From a virus, in IMG/VR virus record IMGVR_UViG_3300046167_000420, positions 1 through 32,522 of that record: a stretch of DNA of 32,522 nucleotides, one strand, 5' to 3'. Position 1 is the stretch's first letter, and each line of letters opens with the position of its first letter. This document shows positions 10,181-17,915 of this stretch, in pieces. The position numbers and the translations under genes were made by a program. The notes beneath the pieces were generated by a model. That model was given only the letters and a program-made list of their open reading frames with translations, made no database searches and was not told where the DNA came from.

Positions 10181-12603
10181 TTGATAATAATAAACCTTGC
10201 ACCTGTTGTGAAACCACAGTCTATAACCCGTCCATTAGTACCATCACCGGTGTAGCTTCCCACCTTCGATATACCGGGTAGGCTTGCGAAGAGGTAGGCT
10301 ATGAAAGTGTTTCCTGAGTGGTTACAGTCTTGGTTTGTGCCTAAAGTAAATTCAGTGCTAGTCGGTGCAGTATCGTTCCAAAGCGTATTACTATCAGAGG
10401 CAGCACTTGTACTAAAACGTATAAAGTCTGTTTCAGGCCTACCGTCACCATCAACATCTAAACCAGTGTGATAAACACACCAAGGGTCTACACCACTGCG
10501 CTTCTTCACCCACATCATCTCAGGTACAACACCAAGGTTATGGCTTACAGTACGTCCTGCTGTTCCGTTGCCCGTGTAGGCCACAACATCGCAGAAGTTA
10601 GGCGCACGTTTCCACATATATGCTATAATAGCAGCCCCTTGGTTTGGCTGAGAGTTCCATCCATTGTTATAATCAAAGGCGTATTCAGCATCGCTGTTTT
10701 CAACAGCAGTGGTATCTGTTTCTAAGTACAAGGGTGCAGTTAATCTAGGTACGATAAAGTTATTGAGTGTAGAAGAAGTAACTTTACGCTCAATAGCAAA
10801 GTCAACGGGGAAGTCAGATCTAAAAGCAGGCGCACTTGAATCAAAGTTATCTTGCTGCAAGGCAAACACCTCAGTCGCACTCTCAGGTGGAGCAAGAGGG
10901 CCACGGCGGATTGCCATGTAGATGTAGGTTTGACCGCTGTTATTTGCAGCGTTAGACGCTCCGTGAAGGCTAAATCCCGTTGAAGTTAAGGCTATGCCAT
11001 CAAAGTCGCTTTCTGCGTTCGCCTCATTAGGCTTTAAATTTAAGTTGTTTGTGTCTGTACCGCTGTAGGTTTTAAACCCACGCATGGTATCCCAGATGTA
11101 CCAATCGTGAGCAAAGGTTGTGGGTTTTGTTAGTATCCACTGAGGCTCAAACCCTAGATCAATCTCTTGATCGGACCCATTACCAGTGTAACTCCCACAC
11201 TTGATAATATCAGCATCACCATCAGGGCCGAACTCACCATCACCATCGTTGTGGGCGAAGAGGTAGGCTACGTAGGTGTCGCCAGAACGGTTTACCCAAG
11301 AGTTAGTACCAACTGTAAAGTTAGTAGATGTTGGGGCTGTGTCGTTCCAGTTAACAGATGTGTTCGCACGTGCAGTTGTATCGTTAAAGCGTAACACGTA
11401 ATCCTCTGGAGCAGTGCTATCTACACCCCTATGGTAAACCGCCCAGTTTGTGACATTGCTTAAGCACTTCACCACAATCATCCCAACTTCACAGCCAAGG
11501 TCATGGCCAATTTGTCTTCCAGCAACACCATCCCCTGTCCAAGTCACCACATCAAAGAACTTAGGGGCTTTGCGGAATGTCCAAGAGGCAAAAGTATCTC
11601 CACTTGAGTTTGCACCACCAAGACCTTGCCCAAACCCTAATGAAAACCCATCAGAGTTAAACGAAGTTACTGGGCCTGTGTTTTGTTCTCCGGCTGTAGT
11701 TTGGGATTGAAGATATTTTGTTATATTTCTATCAGAGTCATGCAGGTAATGAGAGTTTCCATTATTACGACCCTTCAACCAAACAAGACCACCTTGGCCT
11801 TCAACTAAGGTGTCCTGTGGGAACTTGGCGGTTGGGACAGTGTAAGAAGAACCTGTGTATCGAGCCTTCCCAAGTGTCACTCGTATATCTTCTAGCCTAC
11901 CAAATAAATCATAATTGCTAAGTCTATTAGGGTCAATGCCACCTATTTCAGTATTGGTTCCTGTATATATAGAAGGCATAGTCGTGTCGCTGTCTTTTAA
12001 CGTGCCATCTAAGTAAAGCCTGTGAGTTGTTCCATCATAAGTCCAAGCAACATGATACCAAGTACCTGTAGAAACACTGGAAGAGCCTGTTGTTAGATAA
12101 ACAGTGCCACCATTTATCCTTACAACGATTTGGTCATTTTGACTACCAAACAACATGCGCCCAGCTTCGCCACCTGTGTACTGGTTGGCAATCATACCCA
12201 TATCGCTGGTTGAACCAACGTTGTTAAACCTCACCCAAGTCTCAAAACAAAAAGGGGTAGCACTATCAAAGACAGGTTGACTTAGAGTAAGAAAGTCAGC
12301 GTTGCCATCAAACTGATAGCAGGTGCTAAACTTAGCTAAACTAGTATCGAGAGAAGTCCCGCCGGTGTTGGTTACAGTAATAGTGGAAAGGGGTGAAAAG
12401 TTCCCCGTTACACTGTTAGTGCTTGATTGATAATAAACTCCATCAGCCGCACCGTCACCAAGGCTAATACCGTTAGTAATCGTTTGCGTAGAGCCGTTAC
12501 CCTCATAGAGATATGTAGAGAATACATCTGTAACATCAGGGCCGGGTTCACCACCACCAGCACCTCCAGCCGCAGCCATAAGCATTTTCTTTTTAGTAGC
12601 CAT
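10129..12603 (-). CDS. LamG / DUF7483-like tail (receptor-binding) protein, frame-disrupted at its end
   Basis: An 824-aa product. After a short basic, Gly-rich start (MATKKKMLMAAAGGAGGGEP), residues about 95-260 form a concanavalin/LamG domain with FCFETWVRFN, WYHVAWTYDGTTHRLYLDG and LEDIRV. Two copies of a roughly 190-residue beta-rich unit follow. They begin at about residue 348 (DVVTWTGDGVAGRQIGHDLG) and about residue 669 (DVVAYTGNGTAGRTVSHNLG), each with WNDTAPTST and SGxTxxAYLFA. This resembles DUF7483 phage tail proteins that probably bind surface glycans. The reading frame ends early at 10129. The natural end lies at 9974 after a 1-nt correction at 10180-10182. Start supported by AAGGAG. 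Confidence 0.78.
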   Translation of the reverse strand: MATKKKMLMAAAGGAGGGEPGPDVTDVFSTYLYEGNGSTQTITNGISLGDGAADGVYYQSSTNSVTGNFSPLSTITVTNTGGTSLDTSLAKFSTCYQFDGNADFLTLSQPVFDSATPFCFETWVRFNNVGSTSDMGMIANQYTGGEAGRMLFGSQNDQIVVRINGGTVYLTTGSSSVSTGTWYHVAWTYDGTTHRLYLDGTLKDSDTTMPSIYTGTNTEIGGIDPNRLSNYDLFGRLEDIRVTLGKARYTGSSYTVPTAKFPQDTLVEGQGGLVWLKGRNNGNSHYLHDSDRNITKYLQSQTTAGEQNTGPVTSFNSDGFSLGFGQGLGGANSSGDTFASWTFRKAPKFFDVVTWTGDGVAGRQIGHDLGCEVGMIVVKCLSNVTNWAVYHRGVDSTAPEDYVLRFNDTTARANTSVNWNDTAPTSTNFTVGTNSWVNRSGDTYVAYLFAHNDGDGEFGPDGDADIIKCGSYTGNGSDQEIDLGFEPQWILTKPTTFAHDWYIWDTMRGFKTYSGTDTNNLNLKPNEANAESDFDGIALTSTGFSLHGASNAANNSGQTYIYMAIRRGPLAPPESATEVFALQQDNFDSSAPAFRSDFPVDFAIERKVTSSTLNNFIVPRLTAPLYLETDTTAVENSDAEYAFDYNNGWNSQPNQGAAIIAYMWKRAPNFCDVVAYTGNGTAGRTVSHNLGVVPEMMWVKKRSGVDPWCVYHTGLDVDGDGRPETDFIRFSTSAASDSNTLWNDTAPTSTEFTLGTNQDCNHSGNTFIAYLFASLPGISKVGSYTGDGTNGRVIDCGFTTGARFIIIKELIIQEAGTFGIASVV

Positions 12604-12615
12604 TATGTAAGCTCC

Positions 12616-13290
12616 TTATGCTAGAGCCTGACCAGCTGTGAATCCATACCAGTTAGTTCCACCGTCACGGGTAGTGAACACGAAAATGTCCTTCGCACTA
12701 GCAGTGGCTGTGGGAATAGGAGCAGTTGCGGCAGGCCAGTCTACTGAGGTAGGCCATGTAACTATGAAGCCACTAGCAGAGGCATCTTGGATGATCTCAA
12801 TGCTGAAGGTGTAGGACGTACCGCTTGCAGGTGGATTGCTAAACGTAAACGTGGTGTTCTCCGTCAGTGTGTGGCTGAACGAGTTGCCAGCCTCACAGTC
12901 TACAGTGGTGGCGTTGGAGGATGAAGTTACCGCTGCGTAGGTCTCATTGTAGCTGTCAACAATTAACTCGCCAGTAATGTCCACATCGCCAGTATAAATT
13001 GCTCCAACTTTTGTATCAAGTTGAGTCTGGATTGCAGACGTTACACCGTCAACGTAACCAAGCTCAACCGCTGTTAATGTGCCTGGGATTCCATCTAATA
13101 CGTTTAATTCTGTCGCGCTGGCTGTAAGATCACTGATCTGTGACACAGTGAGACTTGTCGCAACCGGGGCAACGTCTTGCCATGCAGACCCGTTATAGAC
13201 CTTCATTTTATTTTCGGCAGTATTAAAGACAAGATCGCCCTCGTCTAAGCTTGTAGCCGGATCACTAGCTGCAATGCGGTACGTTTCGCT
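12616..13290 (-). pseudogene. Distal part of the tail fibre, in the frame after a 1-nt disruption
   Basis: This frame is open from 13290 as SETYRIAASDPATSLDEGDL, then VFNTAENKMKVYNGSAWQDV, with no good start before the Met at 13206. The SLDEGDLVFNT...LKVYNGSAWQ motif normally follows the repeat region of T7-like marine tail fibres. The rest has ELNVLDGIPGTLTAVELGYV and a beta-rich tip (TTFTFSNPPASGTSYTFSIE) ending in the GFTAGQALA region. It is best read as the 224-aa C-terminal part of the fibre starting at 14356, separated by a +1 shift at TTTT (13294-13291). Internal initiation at 13206 (196 aa) is the alternative. Confidence 0.75.
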
Positions 13291-14356
13291 AAAACTGTTT
13301 CACGTTGGCAATGTTGCTTGCGACTGTGTTGACGTTGGTAATTGACCCAGCAACAGTTGTGACGTTAGCCGAGGCCCCCGCAACAGTTGTGACGTTAGCG
13401 GCAATACCTGCAACAGTGGTGACGTTTGCCGTTACAGCAGCAACGGCGGTTACGTCCGTGTCTACAGCAGCCACCGCAGTGACATCCGAATCTACAGCAG
13501 CAACGCTTGTAACAGCAGAGCTAATACCAGCTACCGTTGCCAAATTTGCTGAAATGCCTGCAACAGTTCCAATGTCTGTTTCGTTAGCAGCTACAGTGGT
13601 CACATCTGCGCTAATGTTAGCAACAGTTGTGACGTTAGAAGATATTCCCGACACCGTAGTAACATTAGCTGAAATGCTAGATACCGTTGTTACGTTTGAC
13701 GCAATTCCGGAAACTGTACTGACCTCAGAGGAAATCGCGCCTACTGCTGTAATATCATTTCGAGCTGCATTTACGTTTGTAATAGCATTAGTTGCAATCG
13801 TACCATCTTGAATATCTGCAAGCGCAGCGATGTCAGCAGTTACGTTTGAAAGACTTTGAACATCTGCAATCTTAGGGCCGACCTCTACATTACCTGACGT
13901 TGCATTGAAGCCAAGAACTGTGCCTTTTCGCTCATTCAGTAAGGGGAGGGTGTAAGTCGCTGTTGCATCAGAATCTGCTGCGCGTATAGATCGAATAGAT
14001 TTATCCTGAACATCCGCAGCTATAGCAATGATGCGATCTAATTCTGTATTAAGAGCGCTAATTTGAAAGGGGCCAGAGGTTGGGAAATCCGCGGTTCGCT
14101 CAAGAGGTATTTCTCTAGTAATGACTACAGTCGATCCACCTGATGCACCAGTTACAGATATTAAGACTGAACCTGTAGAGCCGTTACCACCTGTTGTTGT
14201 GTAATCTGTAGTTAAGGTTTTTAAAACGCTATCTACATATACGTTCAAGCTCTCTTCTGCAAAGAACTCAAACGGTACAGTAAACGTAGACTGAGTTACG
14301 CCCTGCGCTACCGAATAAGATATTCGCGGAGAGTTATCAGAGAGATTGATAGTCAT
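13289..14356 (-). CDS. Tail fibre, T7 gp17-like N-terminal domain plus repeat stalk
   Basis: A 355-aa product as read. The first about 140 residues match the T7-type fibre head-binding domain: RISYSVAQGVTQSTFTVPFE, VNVYVDS-like LNVYVDSVLK, TREIPLERTADFPTSGPF and LNTELDRIIAIAADVQDK. From about residue 201, fifteen decapeptide repeats (NVTTVAGISA type) form what is probably a trimeric stalk. The stop TAG at 13291-13289 directly follows TTT. Skipping one T leads into the long downstream frame that carries the expected continuation. The full fibre would be about 579 aa (14356 to 12616). ATG follows AAAAAAGGAATG. Attaches to the tail tube and recognises the host. Confidence 0.8.
   Translation of the reverse strand: MTINLSDNSPRISYSVAQGVTQSTFTVPFEFFAEESLNVYVDSVLKTLTTDYTTTGGNGSTGSVLISVTGASGGSTVVITREIPLERTADFPTSGPFQISALNTELDRIIAIAADVQDKSIRSIRAADSDATATYTLPLLNERKGTVLGFNATSGNVEVGPKIADVQSLSNVTADIAALADIQDGTIATNAITNVNAARNDITAVGAISSEVSTVSGIASNVTTVSSISANVTTVSGISSNVTTVANISADVTTVAANETDIGTVAGISANLATVAGISSAVTSVAAVDSDVTAVAAVDTDVTAVAAVTANVTTVAGIAANVTTVAGASANVTTVAGSITNVNTVASNIANVKQF
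13307..13756 (-). repeat. Fifteen 30-bp repeats encoding decapeptides in the tail fibre
   Basis: Consecutive 10-residue units such as NVTTVSGISS, NVTTVAGIAA, DVTAVAAVDT and NVNTVASNIA, one per 30 bp. Hydrophobic Val/Ile positions are conserved while Asn, Asp, Ala and Ser vary. The regular spacing suggests a fibrous trimeric stalk. Repeat number could change by recombination and alter fibre length. Confidence 0.85.
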
Positions 14357-14399
14357 GTGACATTCCTTTTTTCATCGACTAGCAAGCTGGCCGCTTTTC

Positions 14400-14414
14400 A
14401 TCAACGCACAATTA
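14400..14414 (-). promoter_or_regulatory. 15-mer at stop codon, copy 1 (shared with 28942-28956)
   Basis: TAATTGTGCGTTGAT begins exactly with the stop codon of the 1166-aa gene and opens the 55-bp gap before the tail fibre. The identical 15-mer begins with the stop codon of the large terminase gene. It may be part of an intra-operon promoter or an RNA processing site. Chance cannot be excluded. Confidence 0.3.
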
Positions 14415-17400
14415 GTATCTACCAAAACCAGATGGGCCATCATCAAGCTCAGATTCTAACATTCGAGTCATTCTATTAACAAAATCATTCCACATCCAAA
14501 GATTGGAAAATGGCAATGCACGGATAAACTCTTTGCTACCTTCTCCAACATTACCCGTCAGCATATTAGCCATACCATTGGCATACTCCATACCAATAGA
14601 AGGGCCAGCACCAAGTAAGCCAGTAACAGCATCAGTTGCATTGGGCTCTTGTGGGTATCTAGGCTGCAATAAACCGCCAGTAATGTTAGGGCCGCCTAGT
14701 GCAAGGCTAGTACTCATAGCAGTATAGAACAAATCAGAGTAGATAGGTGCTATACCAGAGTAATCGAAGGCTCTAGCAAACTGATCTTGTGGTGACATCT
14801 CTACAAAGTCAGGGGTTTTGTATTGTAAAACTGTATATCCAAGGCCCATAGCAATTGCTGTGCCTAAGAATTGATTCTTTAGTTGACCGTGGCCGTAAGC
14901 TGCGAGTGTTTTGTTTGTTGCTGCCAATGCGTAGCTATAGAACTGGAAGGGCAAACCAAGCAAACCATTCTCTACTCTAGCATAACCTGTGTACTTGCTG
15001 TCTTCTTTCATGCCAAATCTTCTAGCAACATGAATTGGAATGTAAGCTACACCATCAGTAATAATCGGCTTATCAGCTGGTGTACCCATTAAGATCGTAT
15101 TGGCTATACCGGAGCTAAGAGCGTTGCGGAATGATTGAACAGTCTCAGGCGTAACCCTAGCTTGCTTTTCTATCTCAGCTACGGCCATATCATTTATAGC
15201 GTTTTCGTAAGCGGCTAGACCTTTTTTAGTACGCTTATCAAAGCCAAGAGACTTAGAAGAATGCAGAGTGTGCATGATTTCGTGCATCTTAATGAAAGTA
15301 ACATAATCGTCTGGCGTGTTTATAACCCCTGCTTTGATTGGGTTTACGCCCTCTACTCTAGGATTTTCCCAGCCACGATCCTGCCACATTACGTCACGAA
15401 TATAATCTTCATCTATGTAAACTTTATTCTCAGATTGCCTGTAGAATGCTGGCTTATATCTTCCGCTTTTGGTGAAAGATTCCGTTGGGCCGGTTACAAT
15501 GTCGGCAGTAGTAGAAGGAAACTCAATTGTATTTGTCCAAGCCTCGGTGTTGGCCATATACATTCCTGCCTCAGACTTTTGCCAAGGCGCATTGGCAATC
15601 TTACCCGCTGTATCTAGGTCAATGCCATAACGAAGCAGATACTCTTGCTCCATCTTAGAGGCTTTACCTTGGGTCCAGCGAACAGAGTAGTCAATGATAG
15701 TATGGCTACGCATCATGCCATCAAAGTCTTTAAAGATACGAGTGATAGGCGCCAAACCGTTAAGCGCGTAGAAAGCATTCTTGCTCTTGTCCATGAAGTT
15801 AGAACGCAATGGGTTATTACCCATATCATCTACAAGACGTAGGTGAGAAGAGCCCATTAATATCTCTAGGGCTTCACCAGCTATCCTTGCTTCTTTAGCC
15901 CCCATCTTTAACTGAGAGTCAGATAGAACGCTAAACAAGCCCTTCATAGTCTTGCCTATACCATGCTCCATCATAATTTTAGCGGGTTCAGTAATTGTAG
16001 ATACACCGGCAGCGCCAAGATAACCAAGCTGCGCTGCGCTTCGTAACACCTCAGCAGCCTTTTGATTCATAGTGTCTGGCTCACGAACAACAGTGCCAGC
16101 CACTCGATCATACATATGACGTATATCTTTAGCAGCAGCGTTAGCCTGATCTACAGTCATACCAGACTGAATCATCTCAGACATCTTATCGTCAATTACA
16201 TCATCAATTTCTTGACCATCAAACTTTACTGAAAACTCATACTTAGCAGCAGTACGCGCAGTGTATGCTTTCATAATGGAAACAGGATTGCGGTGCATAT
16301 AATCAAGGACGAGCTTATTGGGTATATCAATTCCACGATGCTTTAGGTGCTTAGACTTGCCGTATCCAAAGCTAGCAACGTCTAAGTCGGTTACATCTCG
16401 CAAGCCAAGAATAGAGTCCACTGCATCTGACGCACGTTTTGCAATTGCATTTTCATCAGTAGAAAATGTTGTCTTAACGTACTTGCCCATATTGTTTCTG
16501 CCATAACCATCTGGGTTTTGCCGAAACCAATCCGCCAAAATCTCTTCTAATCCAGAACGATCTTTTGCAATAGCGTCTTTGTCCCAATATCTAGGGCGAA
16601 ATATTTCTTCATTTGCAGGGGATGTAGGGCCAGCAGCATCTATCTCTTCAAGCGTAGACTTGTGCTGCTTGATTACATCTGAGTTTTTATCAACAATACC
16701 CTTTAAGCGAGTGTACTCAGGCGTTCCACGATAACGCTCAATGCTAAAGTTAATGTTATCTATCTTCTTTTGACGTGCATCTATATCACGAATGTAGAAA
16801 CCTTTATTGCCAATTAACCCCCTTTCGCTCAAGCGGGATTCCCACTTGCTATAGAAGTTATTGATCTGATCCATAGCCTTAGCTTCAAAATCATCTGCTG
16901 GTTTCTGACCGCGCATTGCTTTTGAGTCAACGCTAGTTAACCACTCCTCAAAGTCAGAGCGTTTATACATGTAATCCAATGGCTTAACTACACCAGAGCC
17001 TTGAGACTCGCCCCAGATTGATACCATTTCATCGTAGGCTTGTACCCATTCGCCATCTCGTAGCTTCGCATTCTGAAACACTGAGTTCTTAATTGCAAAG
17101 CCTTGCTTGTTTGCCGCTAGCAAAATGCCAGCATCATTAGCAATATCAAGCATAGTTAGCTTAACTGAGTTGGGAACAGCTTCATCTTGGAGCACACGCT
17201 TCATTGGCGTTGTTACAGACTTAAACAGCCATGATTCAGTAAATGCGCTTGTTGCAATAGACGGATCTATTTCTACACCTTCAAGCGGCTCAATAGCTTG
17301 ACGCAGATTTTCAATCTCAACTTCTGTTCTTTGTATTGCACTTGCTCTACGAGCTGCGGGTACAGATAGGGCCCCACCTAAAGCCGTACCTAAAACAAAA

Positions 17401-17912
17401 GCAGACCCAACATTAATTGCTGTTTCTGATGTTGTTGCCAACGGATCAATAGGCGCTCGAATGGCTTCTTGAGCCCCTACAACAGCACTTGTCTGCAATC
17501 CAGATCGAAGAGCCGTTGCCCCAAGACTTGTAAACCGCAGTGGAATAGAAATAAAGTTTACTGGATCGAATATTTCAGCCGCAAAACTAACCCCAAGACC
17601 AGATTTAGCATTTGTTTCTCTAGTTTTAAGCCGTTCTCTAAGGCTGTTTATCTTGAAGTCCATATGTTGCTGATTGCTAGCAGACAACAAAGAAGAGCCA
17701 TAAGGCTTTAAATCTTCTGGTATATTTTCCCTAGCGTTGTAGCCATCTTCTGGCAAAGGTGCTGATCCAAAGGTATAAGTTTCTTTGATAAAGTCTAGCA
17801 TCGGATTGTATTTATAAGCCAAAGAGGCCCCAACAGTCTCCGCAAAACTCGGAGCTGAAACTGTTTCTCTTCCTACTTCTATATCTGGGGCAAAGCGCAA
17901 ACCGTTTTTCAT
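14412..17912 (-). CDS. Internal virion (ejection) protein with HEXXH metallopeptidase motif, gp16-like position
   Basis: An 1166-aa protein, the third and largest in the T7-like internal protein series. The N-terminal region has hydrophobic helices (INVGSAFVLGTALGGALSV near residue 170) compatible with membrane insertion on ejection. Near residue 877 the sequence KMHEIMHTLHSSKSLGF contains HEXXH (His877, Glu878, His881). Glu903 in AAYENAINDMA is a possible third zinc ligand, giving a glu-zincin-like site. I see no lysozyme-like transglycosylase motif such as T7 gp16 carries. The role is probably forming the trans-envelope DNA channel, with a protease activity in place of muralytic activity (inference). 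It starts 4 nt after the preceding stop. Confidence 0.75.
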   Translation of the reverse strand: MKNGLRFAPDIEVGRETVSAPSFAETVGASLAYKYNPMLDFIKETYTFGSAPLPEDGYNARENIPEDLKPYGSSLLSASNQQHMDFKINSLRERLKTRETNAKSGLGVSFAAEIFDPVNFISIPLRFTSLGATALRSGLQTSAVVGAQEAIRAPIDPLATTSETAINVGSAFVLGTALGGALSVPAARRASAIQRTEVEIENLRQAIEPLEGVEIDPSIATSAFTESWLFKSVTTPMKRVLQDEAVPNSVKLTMLDIANDAGILLAANKQGFAIKNSVFQNAKLRDGEWVQAYDEMVSIWGESQGSGVVKPLDYMYKRSDFEEWLTSVDSKAMRGQKPADDFEAKAMDQINNFYSKWESRLSERGLIGNKGFYIRDIDARQKKIDNINFSIERYRGTPEYTRLKGIVDKNSDVIKQHKSTLEEIDAAGPTSPANEEIFRPRYWDKDAIAKDRSGLEEILADWFRQNPDGYGRNNMGKYVKTTFSTDENAIAKRASDAVDSILGLRDVTDLDVASFGYGKSKHLKHRGIDIPNKLVLDYMHRNPVSIMKAYTARTAAKYEFSVKFDGQEIDDVIDDKMSEMIQSGMTVDQANAAAKDIRHMYDRVAGTVVREPDTMNQKAAEVLRSAAQLGYLGAAGVSTITEPAKIMMEHGIGKTMKGLFSVLSDSQLKMGAKEARIAGEALEILMGSSHLRLVDDMGNNPLRSNFMDKSKNAFYALNGLAPITRIFKDFDGMMRSHTIIDYSVRWTQGKASKMEQEYLLRYGIDLDTAGKIANAPWQKSEAGMYMANTEAWTNTIEFPSTTADIVTGPTESFTKSGRYKPAFYRQSENKVYIDEDYIRDVMWQDRGWENPRVEGVNPIKAGVINTPDDYVTFIKMHEIMHTLHSSKSLGFDKRTKKGLAAYENAINDMAVAEIEKQARVTPETVQSFRNALSSGIANTILMGTPADKPIITDGVAYIPIHVARRFGMKEDSKYTGYARVENGLLGLPFQFYSYALAATNKTLAAYGHGQLKNQFLGTAIAMGLGYTVLQYKTPDFVEMSPQDQFARAFDYSGIAPIYSDLFYTAMSTSLALGGPNITGGLLQPRYPQEPNATDAVTGLLGAGPSIGMEYANGMANMLTGNVGEGSKEFIRALPFSNLWMWNDFVNRMTRMLESELDDGPSGFGRY

Positions 17913-17915
17913 AAT

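Noticed and set aside
13305-13811. A 168-aa plus-strand ORF antisense to the fibre repeats
   Set aside because: It is the mirror of a 30-bp repeat region. Its product is a monotonous Thr/Ala/Val repeat, it has no ribosome-binding site, and the minus strand carries clear fibre coding.
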